Shown here piece after piece: positions 1-5,693 of a stretch of DNA of 5,693 bases. Each line of letters starts with the position of its first letter. Position 1 is the stretch's first letter. Made by a program: the position numbers and the translations under genes. Below the pieces are notes generated by a model, which had not been told where the DNA came from, ran no database searches, and saw only the letters and a list, made by a program, of their open reading frames with translations. This DNA is from Phycisphaerales bacterium (GTDB lineage: Bacteria; Planctomycetota; Phycisphaerae; Tepidisphaerales; Tepidisphaeraceae), in the NCBI GenBank assembly GCA_028288905.1, contig JAQGHJ010000364.1, positions 1-5,693 of the forward strand. Reading direction: 5' to 3'.

Positions 1-1
1 G

Positions 2-1423
2 TCACACGTGGATCGCCCGCTTCTCCACCGCCAGCGCCGCTTCCTTCACCGCCTCACTCATCGTCGGGTGAGCGTGGAAGCTGCGGGCGATGTCCTCGCT
101 GCTGGCGGCCAGCTCCATCGCCACGACGCACTCGGCCAGCATGTCCGACGCCCGGGCGGCCAGGATCTGCACGCCGAGTACCCGGTCGGTCTTGGCGTCG
201 GCCACCATCTTCACCCACCCGTCGGCGTCGTCGATGCTCTTGGCCCGGCCGTTGCCCAGCATGGGGAACTTGCCGACTTTGACCTCCCGCCCTTCCCGCT
301 TGGCGTCGGCCTCGGTCAGGCCGACCTGGGCCAGCTCCGGGTGGGTGTAGACGATGCCGGGGACAGTCTTGTAGTTCACGTGCCCGGCCTTGCCGGCCAT
401 CAGCTCGACGGCGGCGGTCCCCTCCTCCTCCGCCTTGTGAGCCAACATGAGCCCGCCGACGACGTCGCCGATCGCGTACACGCCCGGCACGTTCGTCTGG
501 TAGTGGTCGTCAACCTTCACGAACCCGCGGTCGAGCTGAACGCCAAGGGCCTCCAGCCCAAGCCCGGCCGTCAGCGGGCGGCGGCCGGTGCAGACGAGGC
601 ACTTGTCCGCCACCTCCGTCTCGACCTTGTCCCCGACCTTGTACGTGACGTGGACCTGCCCGTCCCTCGCCTCGGCCTTCTGGGCGGCGGCCCCGAACTT
701 GAACTTCAGCCCCTGCTTCTCGAGCAGCCGCTGGAGCTGGCCGCTCAGCTCCTGGTCCATCAGAGGCAGGATGCGGTCGGTGAACTCGATCACCGTCACC
801 TCGGACCCGAGCCGGGCCCAGACGCTGCCCATTTCGACGCCGATGTACCCGCCGCCGACGACGACGAGCTTCTTCGGCACCTCCGTGAACGCCAGCGCTT
901 CGGTCGACGTGACGACGTTCTTGCCGTCGAACGGCAGCCCGGGTAGCTCCGTCGGCACGCTCCCCGTGGCGACCAACACCCGCTTGGCCTTGAGGGTGCG
1001 CGTGCCGCCGTCTGGCGTCTTGACCTCGACGGTGTCGGCGGCTGTCAGCTTGGCCGTGCCTTGCACCTGCTCGACCTTGTTCTTCTTGAACAGCATCTGC
1101 ACGCCGCCGGTCAGGCTCTTTACCACCTGTTCCTTGCGGGCGATCATCTTGGGCAGGTCGAGCGACAGCTCCTTGATGTTGATGCCGTGGTTGGCCAGCT
1201 TCGTGCGGGCCTCGTAAAAACGCTCGGAGCTGTCGAGCAATGCCTTCGACGGGATGCACCCGACGTTGAGGCAGACGCCGCCCCACCAGCCCTTGTCCAC
1301 GCAGGCGACCTTCATGCCGAGCTGTGCCGCCCGAATGGCCGCGACGTACCCGCCGGGGCCGGCACCGATCACTACAAGGTCGAACACGGGGGACGCGGCG
1401 GCGGGGTCAGCAGCTTGGGTCAT
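2..1423 (-). CDS. lpdA: Dihydrolipoyl dehydrogenase (E3), complete, 473 aa
   Basis: FAD-dependent pyridine nucleotide-disulfide oxidoreductase that reoxidises protein-bound dihydrolipoamide with NAD+. It is the E3 subunit of the 2-oxoglutarate and pyruvate dehydrogenase complexes in the cytoplasm. Seen in the sequence: FAD-binding GAGPGG at residues 20-25; redox disulfide C51/C56 in GGVCLNVGCIPSK; NAD-binding VVVGGGYIGVEMG at about 187-199; second FAD motif YAIGD ending at D320; C-terminal interface motif HAHPTMSE with the catalytic pair H452/E457. The length is normal for the family. The frame stays open upstream to 1690, but the extra 89 residues are low-complexity and unlike any E3 N-terminus. 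The ATG at 1421-1423 places the FAD motif at the usual distance, so it was chosen. No Shine-Dalgarno is visible before it. The stop TGA is at 2-4. The sucB gene for the partner E2 lies on the same strand at the right edge. Identification is very secure; which complex it serves is inferred from sucB. Confidence 0.97.
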   Translation of the reverse strand: MTQAADPAAASPVFDLVVIGAGPGGYVAAIRAAQLGMKVACVDKGWWGGVCLNVGCIPSKALLDSSERFYEARTKLANHGINIKELSLDLPKMIARKEQVVKSLTGGVQMLFKKNKVEQVQGTAKLTAADTVEVKTPDGGTRTLKAKRVLVATGSVPTELPGLPFDGKNVVTSTEALAFTEVPKKLVVVGGGYIGVEMGSVWARLGSEVTVIEFTDRILPLMDQELSGQLQRLLEKQGLKFKFGAAAQKAEARDGQVHVTYKVGDKVETEVADKCLVCTGRRPLTAGLGLEALGVQLDRGFVKVDDHYQTNVPGVYAIGDVVGGLMLAHKAEEEGTAAVELMAGKAGHVNYKTVPGIVYTHPELAQVGLTEADAKREGREVKVGKFPMLGNGRAKSIDDADGWVKMVADAKTDRVLGVQILAARASDMLAECVVAMELAASSEDIARSFHAHPTMSEAVKEAALAVEKRAIHV

Positions 1424-1433
1424 AGGGATCGGA

Positions 1434-1439
1434 ATTGTA
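1434..1439 (-). promoter_or_regulatory. Possible -10 box of lpdA
   Basis: The minus strand reads TACAAT here, five of six matches to the sigma-70 -10 consensus, ending 10 nt before the lpdA ATG. The -35 position, 17 nt upstream, reads TCGAAC and is poor. If the box is used, transcription would start around 1427 and leave a leader of only a few bases. That agrees with the absence of a Shine-Dalgarno sequence. A single hexamer match is weak evidence. Confidence 0.3.
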
Positions 1440-1617
1440 GGGACCTTGGCGGGGCAGTTCGAGGGGGAGGGGTCGCGCCGGGTACCGCAATTCACACTGG
1501 GCGAGGGAAGGCCCGAAGGGGTCGGCCCGTAGCCGCTGTGCCCGCCCGCGCCAACAATGGGCCGCGCCCGATGTTTTAGCCATGTCGGCCGGACCCGTTG
1601 CGCCCCGCGTGCAGAAT

Positions 1618-1630
1618 CGGGTAAGACCCG
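1618..1630. repeat. Short perfect inverted repeat in the lpdA/sulfatase spacer
   Basis: CGGGT-AAG-ACCCG is a perfect 5-bp dyad with a 3-nt spacer. It ends 25 nt before the sulfatase ATG, inside the 232-bp divergent spacer (1424-1655). It could be an operator or a small leader hairpin. A dyad this short is expected by chance in G/C-rich DNA, so function is only a possibility. Confidence 0.3.
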
Positions 1631-1655
1631 CAGCGTCCGCCGAACGGAACCCAGC

Positions 1656-3149
1656 ATGAACCGCCTCCGATCGCTCCTCACCGCCGCCATCTTGGTCCTC
1701 TCGGCACCCGTATGGGCCGCAGCGGCCGACGCGGGCCCGGGCGGGCCGAAACGGCCGAACGTCCTGCTGATCCTGTCGGACGACCTGACGTCGATGCACC
1801 TCGGGTGCTACGGCGACCCGCTCGCCCACACGCCGAACATCGACCGGCTGGCCGCCCGCGGCGTCCGGTTCGACAAGGCGTACTGCCAGTTCCCGCTGTG
1901 CAACCCGAGCCGGGCGTCGTTCCTGACCGGGCTCCGGCCGGACACGCTGCGGGTTTACGACCTCAAGACCCAGTTCCGCCAGAACGTGCCGAACGCCCAG
2001 TCGGTCGGGCAGACGTTCCAGAAGGCCGGGTACCACGTGATGCGGGTCGGCAAGCTGTACCACTACGGCGTGCCGCTGCAGATCGGGACGGACGGGTTGG
2101 ACGACGCCCCGAGCTGGGCCGAGCGGTACAACCCGGCCGGCCGGGACGTGAAGGAGGACGTCCCGCAGATCGCCCGGACCGAGTTCGACCCGATCGAGGG
2201 CAAGACGGTCGTCAAGACGAACAACGAGCCGAACCAGTTCGGCGGCAACCTGAGCTGGCTGGCGGCCGACGGGGCGGACGACGAGCAGACGGACGGCAAG
2301 GTCGCCGCCAAGGCGATCGAGCTGCTGGAGGCGAACAAGGACAAGCCGTTCTTCCTCGGGGTCGGCTTCTTCCGCCCGCACACGCCGTTCGTCGCGCCGC
2401 GGCAGTACTTCGGGTTCTACCCGCTGGAGAAGGTGCCGGTCTGGGCCGAACCGGCGGGCTGGCGGGCGTCCGTCCCGCCGATCGCGCTGATCGCCAAGCC
2501 AGACCAAGACCACATGTCGGCCGACCAGAAGCGGCTGGCCGCCCAAGCGTACTTCGCGGCGACGTCGTTCATGGACGCGCAGGTCGGGCGGGTGATCGAC
2601 GCCCTCGACCGGCTGAAGCTGGCGGACAACACGGTAATCGTGTTCGCCAGCGACCACGGGTACCAGTTGGGCGAGCACAACCAGTGGCAGAAGATGACGC
2701 TGTTCGAGGACTGCGCGCGGGTCCCGATGATCATCGCCAGCCCCGGCGGGGCGCGGGGCGCCACGTCCCCCCGGGTGGTCGAGTTGGTCGACCTGCATGC
2801 GACGCTGGCCGACCTGACCGGCGTGCCCGCCCCCGCGACGGACGGTGTGAGCCTCAAGCCGCTCGTCCTAGCGGCCGACGCCCCGTGGGCCCGGCCGGCC
2901 GTAACGCAGGTCACCCGGGTGCTGCCGCGGGGCGTGCTCGGCGGGGCCGGGCGGAACGTGATGGGCTACTCCGTCCGCACCGACCGGTACCGCTACACCG
3001 AGTGGAACGGCGGCGCGCAGGGCAGCGAACTGTACGACCACGACACCGACCCGCACGAGTTGAAGAACCTCGCCGCGGACCCGGCCCACGCCGCCACCGT
3101 GTCGAGCTTGAAGAAGCTGTTGCCGGCCAAGGGGGCTGGACGGCGGTAA
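1656..3149 (+). CDS. Exported sulfatase, iduronate-2-sulfatase type, 497 aa
   Basis: Type I sulfatase of the alkaline-phosphatase superfamily that hydrolyses sulfate esters, probably on a sulfated polysaccharide. Signal peptide: residues 1 to about 26 (MNRLR, hydrophobic core, Ala-rich cleavage area), so the enzyme is exported. The catalytic motif C82-N-P-S-R86 can be matured to formylglycine at C82. Residues that align by motif with the human iduronate-2-sulfatase active site are all present: D42/D43 (LSDD), K133 and H136 (VGKLYH), H242 (RPHTPF), D333/H334 (SDHG) and K346. The stretches TGLRPDTLRVYD and YQLGEHNQW, and the C-terminal YDHDTDPHELKNLA, are typical of this subfamily. The frame is open back to 1557, but the ATG at 1656 starts directly on a signal peptide and has a weak GGAA at 1646-1649, so it was chosen. 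It is divergent from lpdA, with no sulfatase-maturation gene nearby. The family is secure; the true substrate is unknown, since bacterial members act on various glycans. Confidence 0.95.
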   Translation: MNRLRSLLTAAILVLSAPVWAAAADAGPGGPKRPNVLLILSDDLTSMHLGCYGDPLAHTPNIDRLAARGVRFDKAYCQFPLCNPSRASFLTGLRPDTLRVYDLKTQFRQNVPNAQSVGQTFQKAGYHVMRVGKLYHYGVPLQIGTDGLDDAPSWAERYNPAGRDVKEDVPQIARTEFDPIEGKTVVKTNNEPNQFGGNLSWLAADGADDEQTDGKVAAKAIELLEANKDKPFFLGVGFFRPHTPFVAPRQYFGFYPLEKVPVWAEPAGWRASVPPIALIAKPDQDHMSADQKRLAAQAYFAATSFMDAQVGRVIDALDRLKLADNTVIVFASDHGYQLGEHNQWQKMTLFEDCARVPMIIASPGGARGATSPRVVELVDLHATLADLTGVPAPATDGVSLKPLVLAADAPWARPAVTQVTRVLPRGVLGGAGRNVMGYSVRTDRYRYTEWNGGAQGSELYDHDTDPHELKNLAADPAHAATVSSLKKLLPAKGAGRR

Positions 3150-3193
3150 CGCCGGAGTCGCACATCGGATTCGCCGCACCCACTTAGTCGACC

Positions 3194-3379
3194 TTGGCAG
3201 AGCGGGAACTCGCGGCCAATAGCACCCCATTCGACGCGCGGCGGTGGCCCTGCGGCAAGTCAGTCTACGCGGCCGCCGCCGCCGCTCATTACAGCGAATG
3301 GGCTGACCCCATCTTGCCGGACTTCACCGCCGAGGTGCTACATTGCGCCGGTCGGGCTGCCCCGACCCGATGCAGCTGA
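3194..3379 (+). CDS. Doubtful small ORF, 61 aa, possible gene relic
   Basis: A TTG-initiated frame that begins 9 nt after an in-frame TAG (3185-3187) and ends at a TGA. The middle of the translation, around HYSEWADPILPDF, reads more like protein than neighbouring alternate frames, and the third codon positions are mostly G or C. There is no signal peptide, membrane segment or recognised motif, and no clear ribosome binding site. It could be the remnant of a decayed gene or chance openness in GC-rich DNA. I do not recognise it, and chance is the likelier explanation. Confidence 0.15.
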   Translation: MAERELAANSTPFDARRWPCGKSVYAAAAAAHYSEWADPILPDFTAEVLHCAGRAAPTRCS

Positions 3380-3688
3380 TGCGTCGGGCTGGAGCCACCC
3401 CTGCTCCCACAGGTCATCCCGCACCGTTCCCATCGCGCATCGCTTCGCTGCGCCGGTCACGTCGCCCATTACGCAGCCTCCCCCGACGCTCGTACGGGAA
3501 AACCGAGCCGCGGCGGATAACGTCCACAACCCACAACCCTCACCGCGGGGAACCACCACACCCAAGGCACATCCGCTGCCGCACCGCCTCGTCCTATTTG
3601 CCTCTAGACATTCTGTGTGGGCAAAAGTGGCAGGAGGGATTACCCCTGCAAACGCAACGGCAACGGACCGGTGCCATGCACGTTCGTT

Positions 3689-3696
3689 GGGCACCC
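3689..3696. promoter_or_regulatory. Candidate activator dyad, distal
   Basis: GGGCACCC flanked by T and A (TGGG-CA-CCCA) forms a short dyad centred about 187 bp before the predicted sigma-54 start site. This is within the usual range for enhancer-binding-protein sites. A related dyad lies 83 bp downstream, close to eight helical turns away. The role is inferred from position only. Confidence 0.2.
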
Positions 3697-3770
3697 ACAA
3701 CACCACACCTGTCGACACGTTGCGAATCCTGATTAACCTGAACCGCTCAACAGTTATGCGGGTGAGTGGT

Positions 3771-3780
3771 GGGGTGCCCC
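3771..3780. promoter_or_regulatory. Candidate activator dyad, proximal
   Basis: GGGG-TG-CCCC is a perfect 4-bp dyad with a partly symmetric flank (GG before, CC after). It is centred about 104 bp before the predicted sigma-54 start. Its core GGGTGCCC is the reverse complement of the distal dyad core GGGCACCC. It could bind the activator that sigma-54 promoters require, but G/C dyads are common in this DNA. Confidence 0.2.
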
Positions 3781-3852
3781 GCCTGCCTAGTACACGAGCA
3801 TTTGCGACGTAAACCAGCGTTTTTAGATTGATGAACGTTGTAATTGATCCGG

Positions 3853-3869
3853 TTGGCACGCTCGTTGCC
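3853..3869 (+). promoter_or_regulatory. Sigma-54 (RpoN) -24/-12 promoter
   Basis: The sequence TTGGCACG-CTCG-TTGCC matches the sigma-54 consensus TGGCACG-N4-TTGC at every fixed position with exact spacing; only the last weak position (A/T) differs. The -24 GG is at 3855-3856 and the -12 GC at 3867-3868, giving a predicted transcription start near 3880. This lies 51 nt before the first ATG of the ankyrin frame, on the same strand, in an otherwise gene-free AT-richer stretch. Sigma-54 promoters need an ATP-driven enhancer-binding activator, so the downstream gene is probably switched on by a specific signal. The activator is not encoded in this window. Confidence 0.75.
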
Positions 3870-3911
3870 ATAAGGGGAGAAAGACGAATCGCTCTGTTTA
3901 GTGGCGATTTG

Positions 3912-3917
3912 AAAAGG
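3912..3917 (+). promoter_or_regulatory. Possible ribosome binding site for the ATG at 3931
   Basis: AAAGGG lies 13 nt ahead of the ATG at 3931, somewhat farther than ideal. The competing ATG at 3991 has AAGG (3977-3980) with a 10-nt gap. The ATG at 4009 has AGGA only 1 nt away, which is too close. The start choice therefore stays open between 3931 and 3991. Confidence 0.35.
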
Positions 3918-3930
3918 GTCTTTCGACGTA

Positions 3931-4884
3931 ATGCTAAGGCGTGGAGACGCTCATCGGCGCCTCAAGATCGCGCTGCAAGGTTGTTCGCAAATGCTCTCTT
4001 CAAAGGAAATGGTCAATCACACTGGTTTGAAGGGTCGGTCGACTTTCCAAGTCGCCGCCCCGGCGGAGGCGGCCGCCGTCCCTTGGCTCTGTCTCGTCGC
4101 CGTGGTGCTGGTCTGCGGGGCGATCTCACTCCTTGCCGCCCGTCCGCGCGAGGCCCTGCCGGCCGATGGCCCGAGCCTACTTCTGGCATCTGCGGCCGGC
4201 GACGCCGTCGACGTGCGGCGCATATTGGACGCCGGTGTCGAAGTCGACGAGCCGGACGTGACCGGCAACACCGCGCTGATGTACGCGGCCGGCAGCGGGC
4301 GCCGTGAAGTGGTGAAGCTGCTGTTGTCCCGCGGCGCGAGCCCGCACCGCACGAACCTGTCCGGGGCGGGCGCGCTGCGGTTCGCCGTGACCGGCGGCGA
4401 CGCCGGCTGCACCGCGAAACTCCTCACGGCCGGGGCCGACCCGGACACGGTCGCGGTCGGCGGGCTCACCCCCTTGATGGTCGCCGCCCTGTACGGGCAC
4501 GCCGACGTGGCGGCCGTGCTCCTCGACGCCGGGGCGAACCCGAGCCGCATCAACGAGGAGGGCCAGACGGCAATCTGGTACGCCGCGGGGGCCAAGGACG
4601 AGCAGATCATCAAGCTGCTGCTCGCCGTCGGGCTGTCGGCCCGCGGGACCGACCGCAACGGGCAGACGCCGCTCCACGACGCGGCCGATCGTGGCACGGC
4701 TCGCGGGGCCGCCCTGTTACTGGACGCCGGTGCCGACCCGGCCGCGGTCGACCGGTTCGGCGTCACGGCCGCCGACACCGCCCGCCGCGTCGGGAACAGC
4801 GGCGTCGTCAGCCTGCTTGCCCCGGTACCCCGACCGGCGGCCCACGCGGCGGTCGTTCGAACGGGAGCCGCAGCTGAGGGGTGA
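3931..4884 (+). CDS. Membrane-anchored ankyrin-repeat protein, up to 317 aa
   Basis: Ankyrin repeats are protein-binding scaffolds; no enzymatic domain is visible. From the ATG at 3931: residues 1-45 are basic (RR at 3-4 and 9-10, K12, K25, K35); residues 50-70 form one hydrophobic segment (VPWLCLVAVVL onward); ankyrin repeats follow. Six repeats begin near residues 80, 112, 145, 178, 211 and 244, with an exact 33-residue period from 112, and a partial capping repeat starts at 277. Consensus pieces include GNTALMYAA, GLTPLMVAA, GQTPLHDAA and LLLDAGADP. The last 20 residues look disordered. The basic N-terminus suggests N-in topology with the repeats outside the cytoplasmic membrane. GC-rich codon use sets in only around 4030, so the true start may be 3991 or 4009; 3931 is the longest option. 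A sigma-54 promoter precedes it, and it converges with sucB across a hairpin terminator. The fold is secure; the binding partner is unknown. Confidence 0.85.
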   Translation: MLRRGDAHRRLKIALQGCSQMLSSKEMVNHTGLKGRSTFQVAAPAEAAAVPWLCLVAVVLVCGAISLLAARPREALPADGPSLLLASAAGDAVDVRRILDAGVEVDEPDVTGNTALMYAAGSGRREVVKLLLSRGASPHRTNLSGAGALRFAVTGGDAGCTAKLLTAGADPDTVAVGGLTPLMVAALYGHADVAAVLLDAGANPSRINEEGQTAIWYAAGAKDEQIIKLLLAVGLSARGTDRNGQTPLHDAADRGTARGAALLLDAGADPAAVDRFGVTAADTARRVGNSGVVSLLAPVPRPAAHAAVVRTGAAAEG

Positions 4885-4935
4885 ACCGGACCCGTCGCGG
4901 GCGGCCCGGCAAGAGTCGAACGGTATTCGGGATAG

Positions 4936-5005
4936 GCTCGCTGTGAAAACGAAAACGCCCCGCTGACCGTTCGGTCAGCGGGGCGTTTTCGTTTTCACAG
5001 CGGGC
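4936..5005. terminator. Bidirectional intrinsic terminator, 33-bp hairpin
   Basis: A nearly perfect palindrome lies between the convergent ankyrin and sucB stops. Positions 4941-4968 pair without mismatch with 4973-5000 around a GTTC loop. Five more outer pairs, including one G-U, extend the stem to 4936-5005. The stem has a GC-rich inner core (CGCCCCGCTGACC) and outer A- and T-tracts, so each strand reads as GC stem followed by TTTTCGTTTT. This is the layout of a terminator working in both directions. It starts 52 nt after the ankyrin stop codon and 55 nt after the sucB stop on the other strand. Confidence 0.9.
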
Positions 5006-5059
5006 GTTGTTCAACCGGCCACAGACGTCGCCTCGTTAGGGCCGCACCAGACGCCGCCG

Positions 5060-5693
5060 TTACACTTCCAGCATAAGCCGAGCCGGGTCTTCGAGGTACT
5101 GCTTGAGGCGGACGAGGAAGCTGACCGATTCCCGCCCGTCGACCAGCCGGTGGTCGTAGCTCAGCGCGATGTACATCATCGGCCGAACCTCGACCTTGCC
5201 GTCGACCGCGATCGGCCGCTGCTGGATCGCGTGCATGCCGAGGATCGCGCTCTGCGGCGGGTTCAGGATCGGGGTGCTCAACAGGCTGCCGAACACGCCG
5301 CCGTTCGTGATGCTGAACGTCCCGCCGCTCAGCTCCGCGATCGACAGCTTGCCATCCCGCACCGCCGTCGCCAGCCGCTTGATCTCGCTCTCGATCTTGG
5401 CGAACCCCATCTGCTCCGCGTTCCGCAACACCGGCACGGCCAGCCCCCGCTCGGTGCTGACGGCGATCCCCAGGTTGACGAAGTCCTGGTACACGATGTC
5501 CTCGCCATCGATCCGGGCGTTCACCCGCGGGAACTCGCGCAGGGCCAGCACCACGGCCCGGCCGAAGAAGCTCATGAACCCCAGGCCGATGCCGTGGACC
5601 TCCTGGAACCGCTCCTTGAACTTGGACCGCAGGGCCATCACCTGCGTCAGGTCCACCTCGTTGAAGGTGGTGAGGATGGCGGCCGTCTGCTGG
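5060..5693 (-). CDS. sucB: 2-oxoglutarate dehydrogenase E2 (dihydrolipoyllysine succinyltransferase), 3' part
   Basis: The E2 core transfers the succinyl group from the lipoyl arm to CoA in the TCA cycle. Only the C-terminal 210 residues are inside the window; the frame runs off the right edge, and the gene stops at TAA (5060-5062). Visible: [12 protein letters not shown] at residues 3-14 of the fragment, GLGFMSFF at 36-43, [19 protein letters not shown] at 123-141, [13 protein letters not shown] at 144-156, and the catalytic motif [12 protein letters not shown] with H181 and D185. These strings follow SucB closely and are not typical of pyruvate dehydrogenase E2. The missing part should hold the lipoyl domain and the E1/E3-binding domain, roughly half of a usual 400-residue protein. 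The E3 gene lpdA follows on the same strand after about 3.6 kb, separated by two genes of opposite direction. Confidence 0.96.
   Translation of the reverse strand, partial: QQTAAILTTFNEVDLTQVMALRSKFKERFQEVHGIGLGFMSFFGRAVVLALREFPRVNARIDGEDIVYQDFVNLGIAVSTERGLAVPVLRNAEQMGFAKIESEIKRLATAVRDGKLSIAELSGGTFSITNGGVFGSLLSTPILNPPQSAILGMHAIQQRPIAVDGKVEVRPMMYIALSYDHRLVDGRESVSFLVRLKQYLEDPARLMLEV

Larger units (their letters stand above)
3150..3852. other. Long stretch without a convincing gene
   Basis: About 700 bp follows the sulfatase stop. No tRNA, rRNA, insertion sequence or CRISPR structure is recognisable. The first part (about 3150-3400) keeps the GC-rich texture. It holds a 61-codon TTG-initiated frame (3194-3379) and a 7-bp hairpin, GGTCGGG-CTGC-CCCGACC, at 3350-3367 with no T-tract, so there is no clear terminator for the sulfatase. 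From roughly 3580 onward the DNA becomes richer in A and T and all frames look non-coding. This part leads into the sigma-54 promoter of the ankyrin gene and probably carries its upstream control sites. Confidence 0.6.

Noticed and set aside
1557..1655. N-terminal extension of the sulfatase to 1557
   Set aside because: It would bury the clear signal peptide 33 residues inside the protein.
1424..1690. N-terminal extension of the E3 frame to 1690
   Set aside because: The 89 extra residues are not like any E3 N-terminus and would overlap the sulfatase start. The ATG at 1423 gives the normal family length.
1712..3187. 491-codon alternate frame inside the sulfatase, and similar long frames opposite lpdA and the ankyrin gene
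   Set aside because: These are Arg/Pro/Gly-rich products of high GC content with no family motifs, covering genes that are fully explained in another frame.
3350..3367. Hairpin GGTCGGG-CTGC-CCCGACC as terminator of the sulfatase
   Set aside because: There is no T-tract, the stem is short, and it lies 200 nt after the stop codon. Structures like this are frequent in GC-rich DNA.
3338..3871. 177-codon minus-strand open frame through the gap
   Set aside because: It has no recognisable motif and an unremarkable residue mix. It runs across the compositional break and over the sigma-54 promoter on the other strand, so chance openness is likelier.
3844..3874. Sigma-70 promoter TTGATC/CATAAG in the same place
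   Set aside because: The spacer of 19 nt is long and the -10 match is poor; the overlapping sigma-54 match is far better.
3828..4307. 159-codon plus-strand frame overlapping the ankyrin gene
   Set aside because: Its start lies upstream of the predicted sigma-54 transcript start, and its second half is the Arg-rich out-of-frame shadow of the ankyrin repeats.

Overview
This is a high-GC bacterial window. Both strands carry long alternate open frames as a side effect of the base composition. The mix of genes suggests a planctomycete, most likely of the Gemmataceae: a secreted Cys-type sulfatase, a very high-GC third codon position, sparse Shine-Dalgarno signals and a sigma-54 promoter. That placement is inference; there is no rRNA or other phylogenetic marker here.

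There are four real protein genes. Minus strand, 2-1423: complete dihydrolipoyl dehydrogenase (E3, lpdA). Plus strand, 1656-3149: complete exported sulfatase of the iduronate-2-sulfatase type, divergent from lpdA across a 232-bp spacer. Plus strand, about 3931-4884: an ankyrin-repeat protein with one N-terminal membrane segment. Minus strand, 5060 to beyond the right edge: C-terminal half of dihydrolipoyllysine succinyltransferase (E2 of 2-oxoglutarate dehydrogenase, sucB), convergent with the ankyrin gene. A 33-bp hairpin at 4936-5005 sits between the two convergent genes and reads as a two-way intrinsic terminator.

The stretch from 3150 to about 3930 has no convincing gene. Its right half is visibly less GC-rich than the rest. 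It contains a match to every fixed position of the sigma-54 core consensus (TGGCACG-N4-TTGC, 3854-3868), with a predicted start site near 3880, about 51 nt ahead of the first ankyrin-frame ATG. Two G/C-rich dyads about 104 and 187 bp upstream of that start site could be activator sites.

Functionally, sucB and lpdA encode two subunits of the same TCA-cycle complex and lie on the same strand. About 3.6 kb holding two oppositely oriented, apparently unrelated genes separates them. The sulfatase is a catabolic exported enzyme. The ankyrin protein probably exposes a protein-binding domain outside the cytoplasmic membrane and appears to be conditionally expressed through sigma-54. No new multi-gene system can be asserted from this window. 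The sigma-54-controlled membrane ankyrin gene and the split dehydrogenase cluster are the most notable points.
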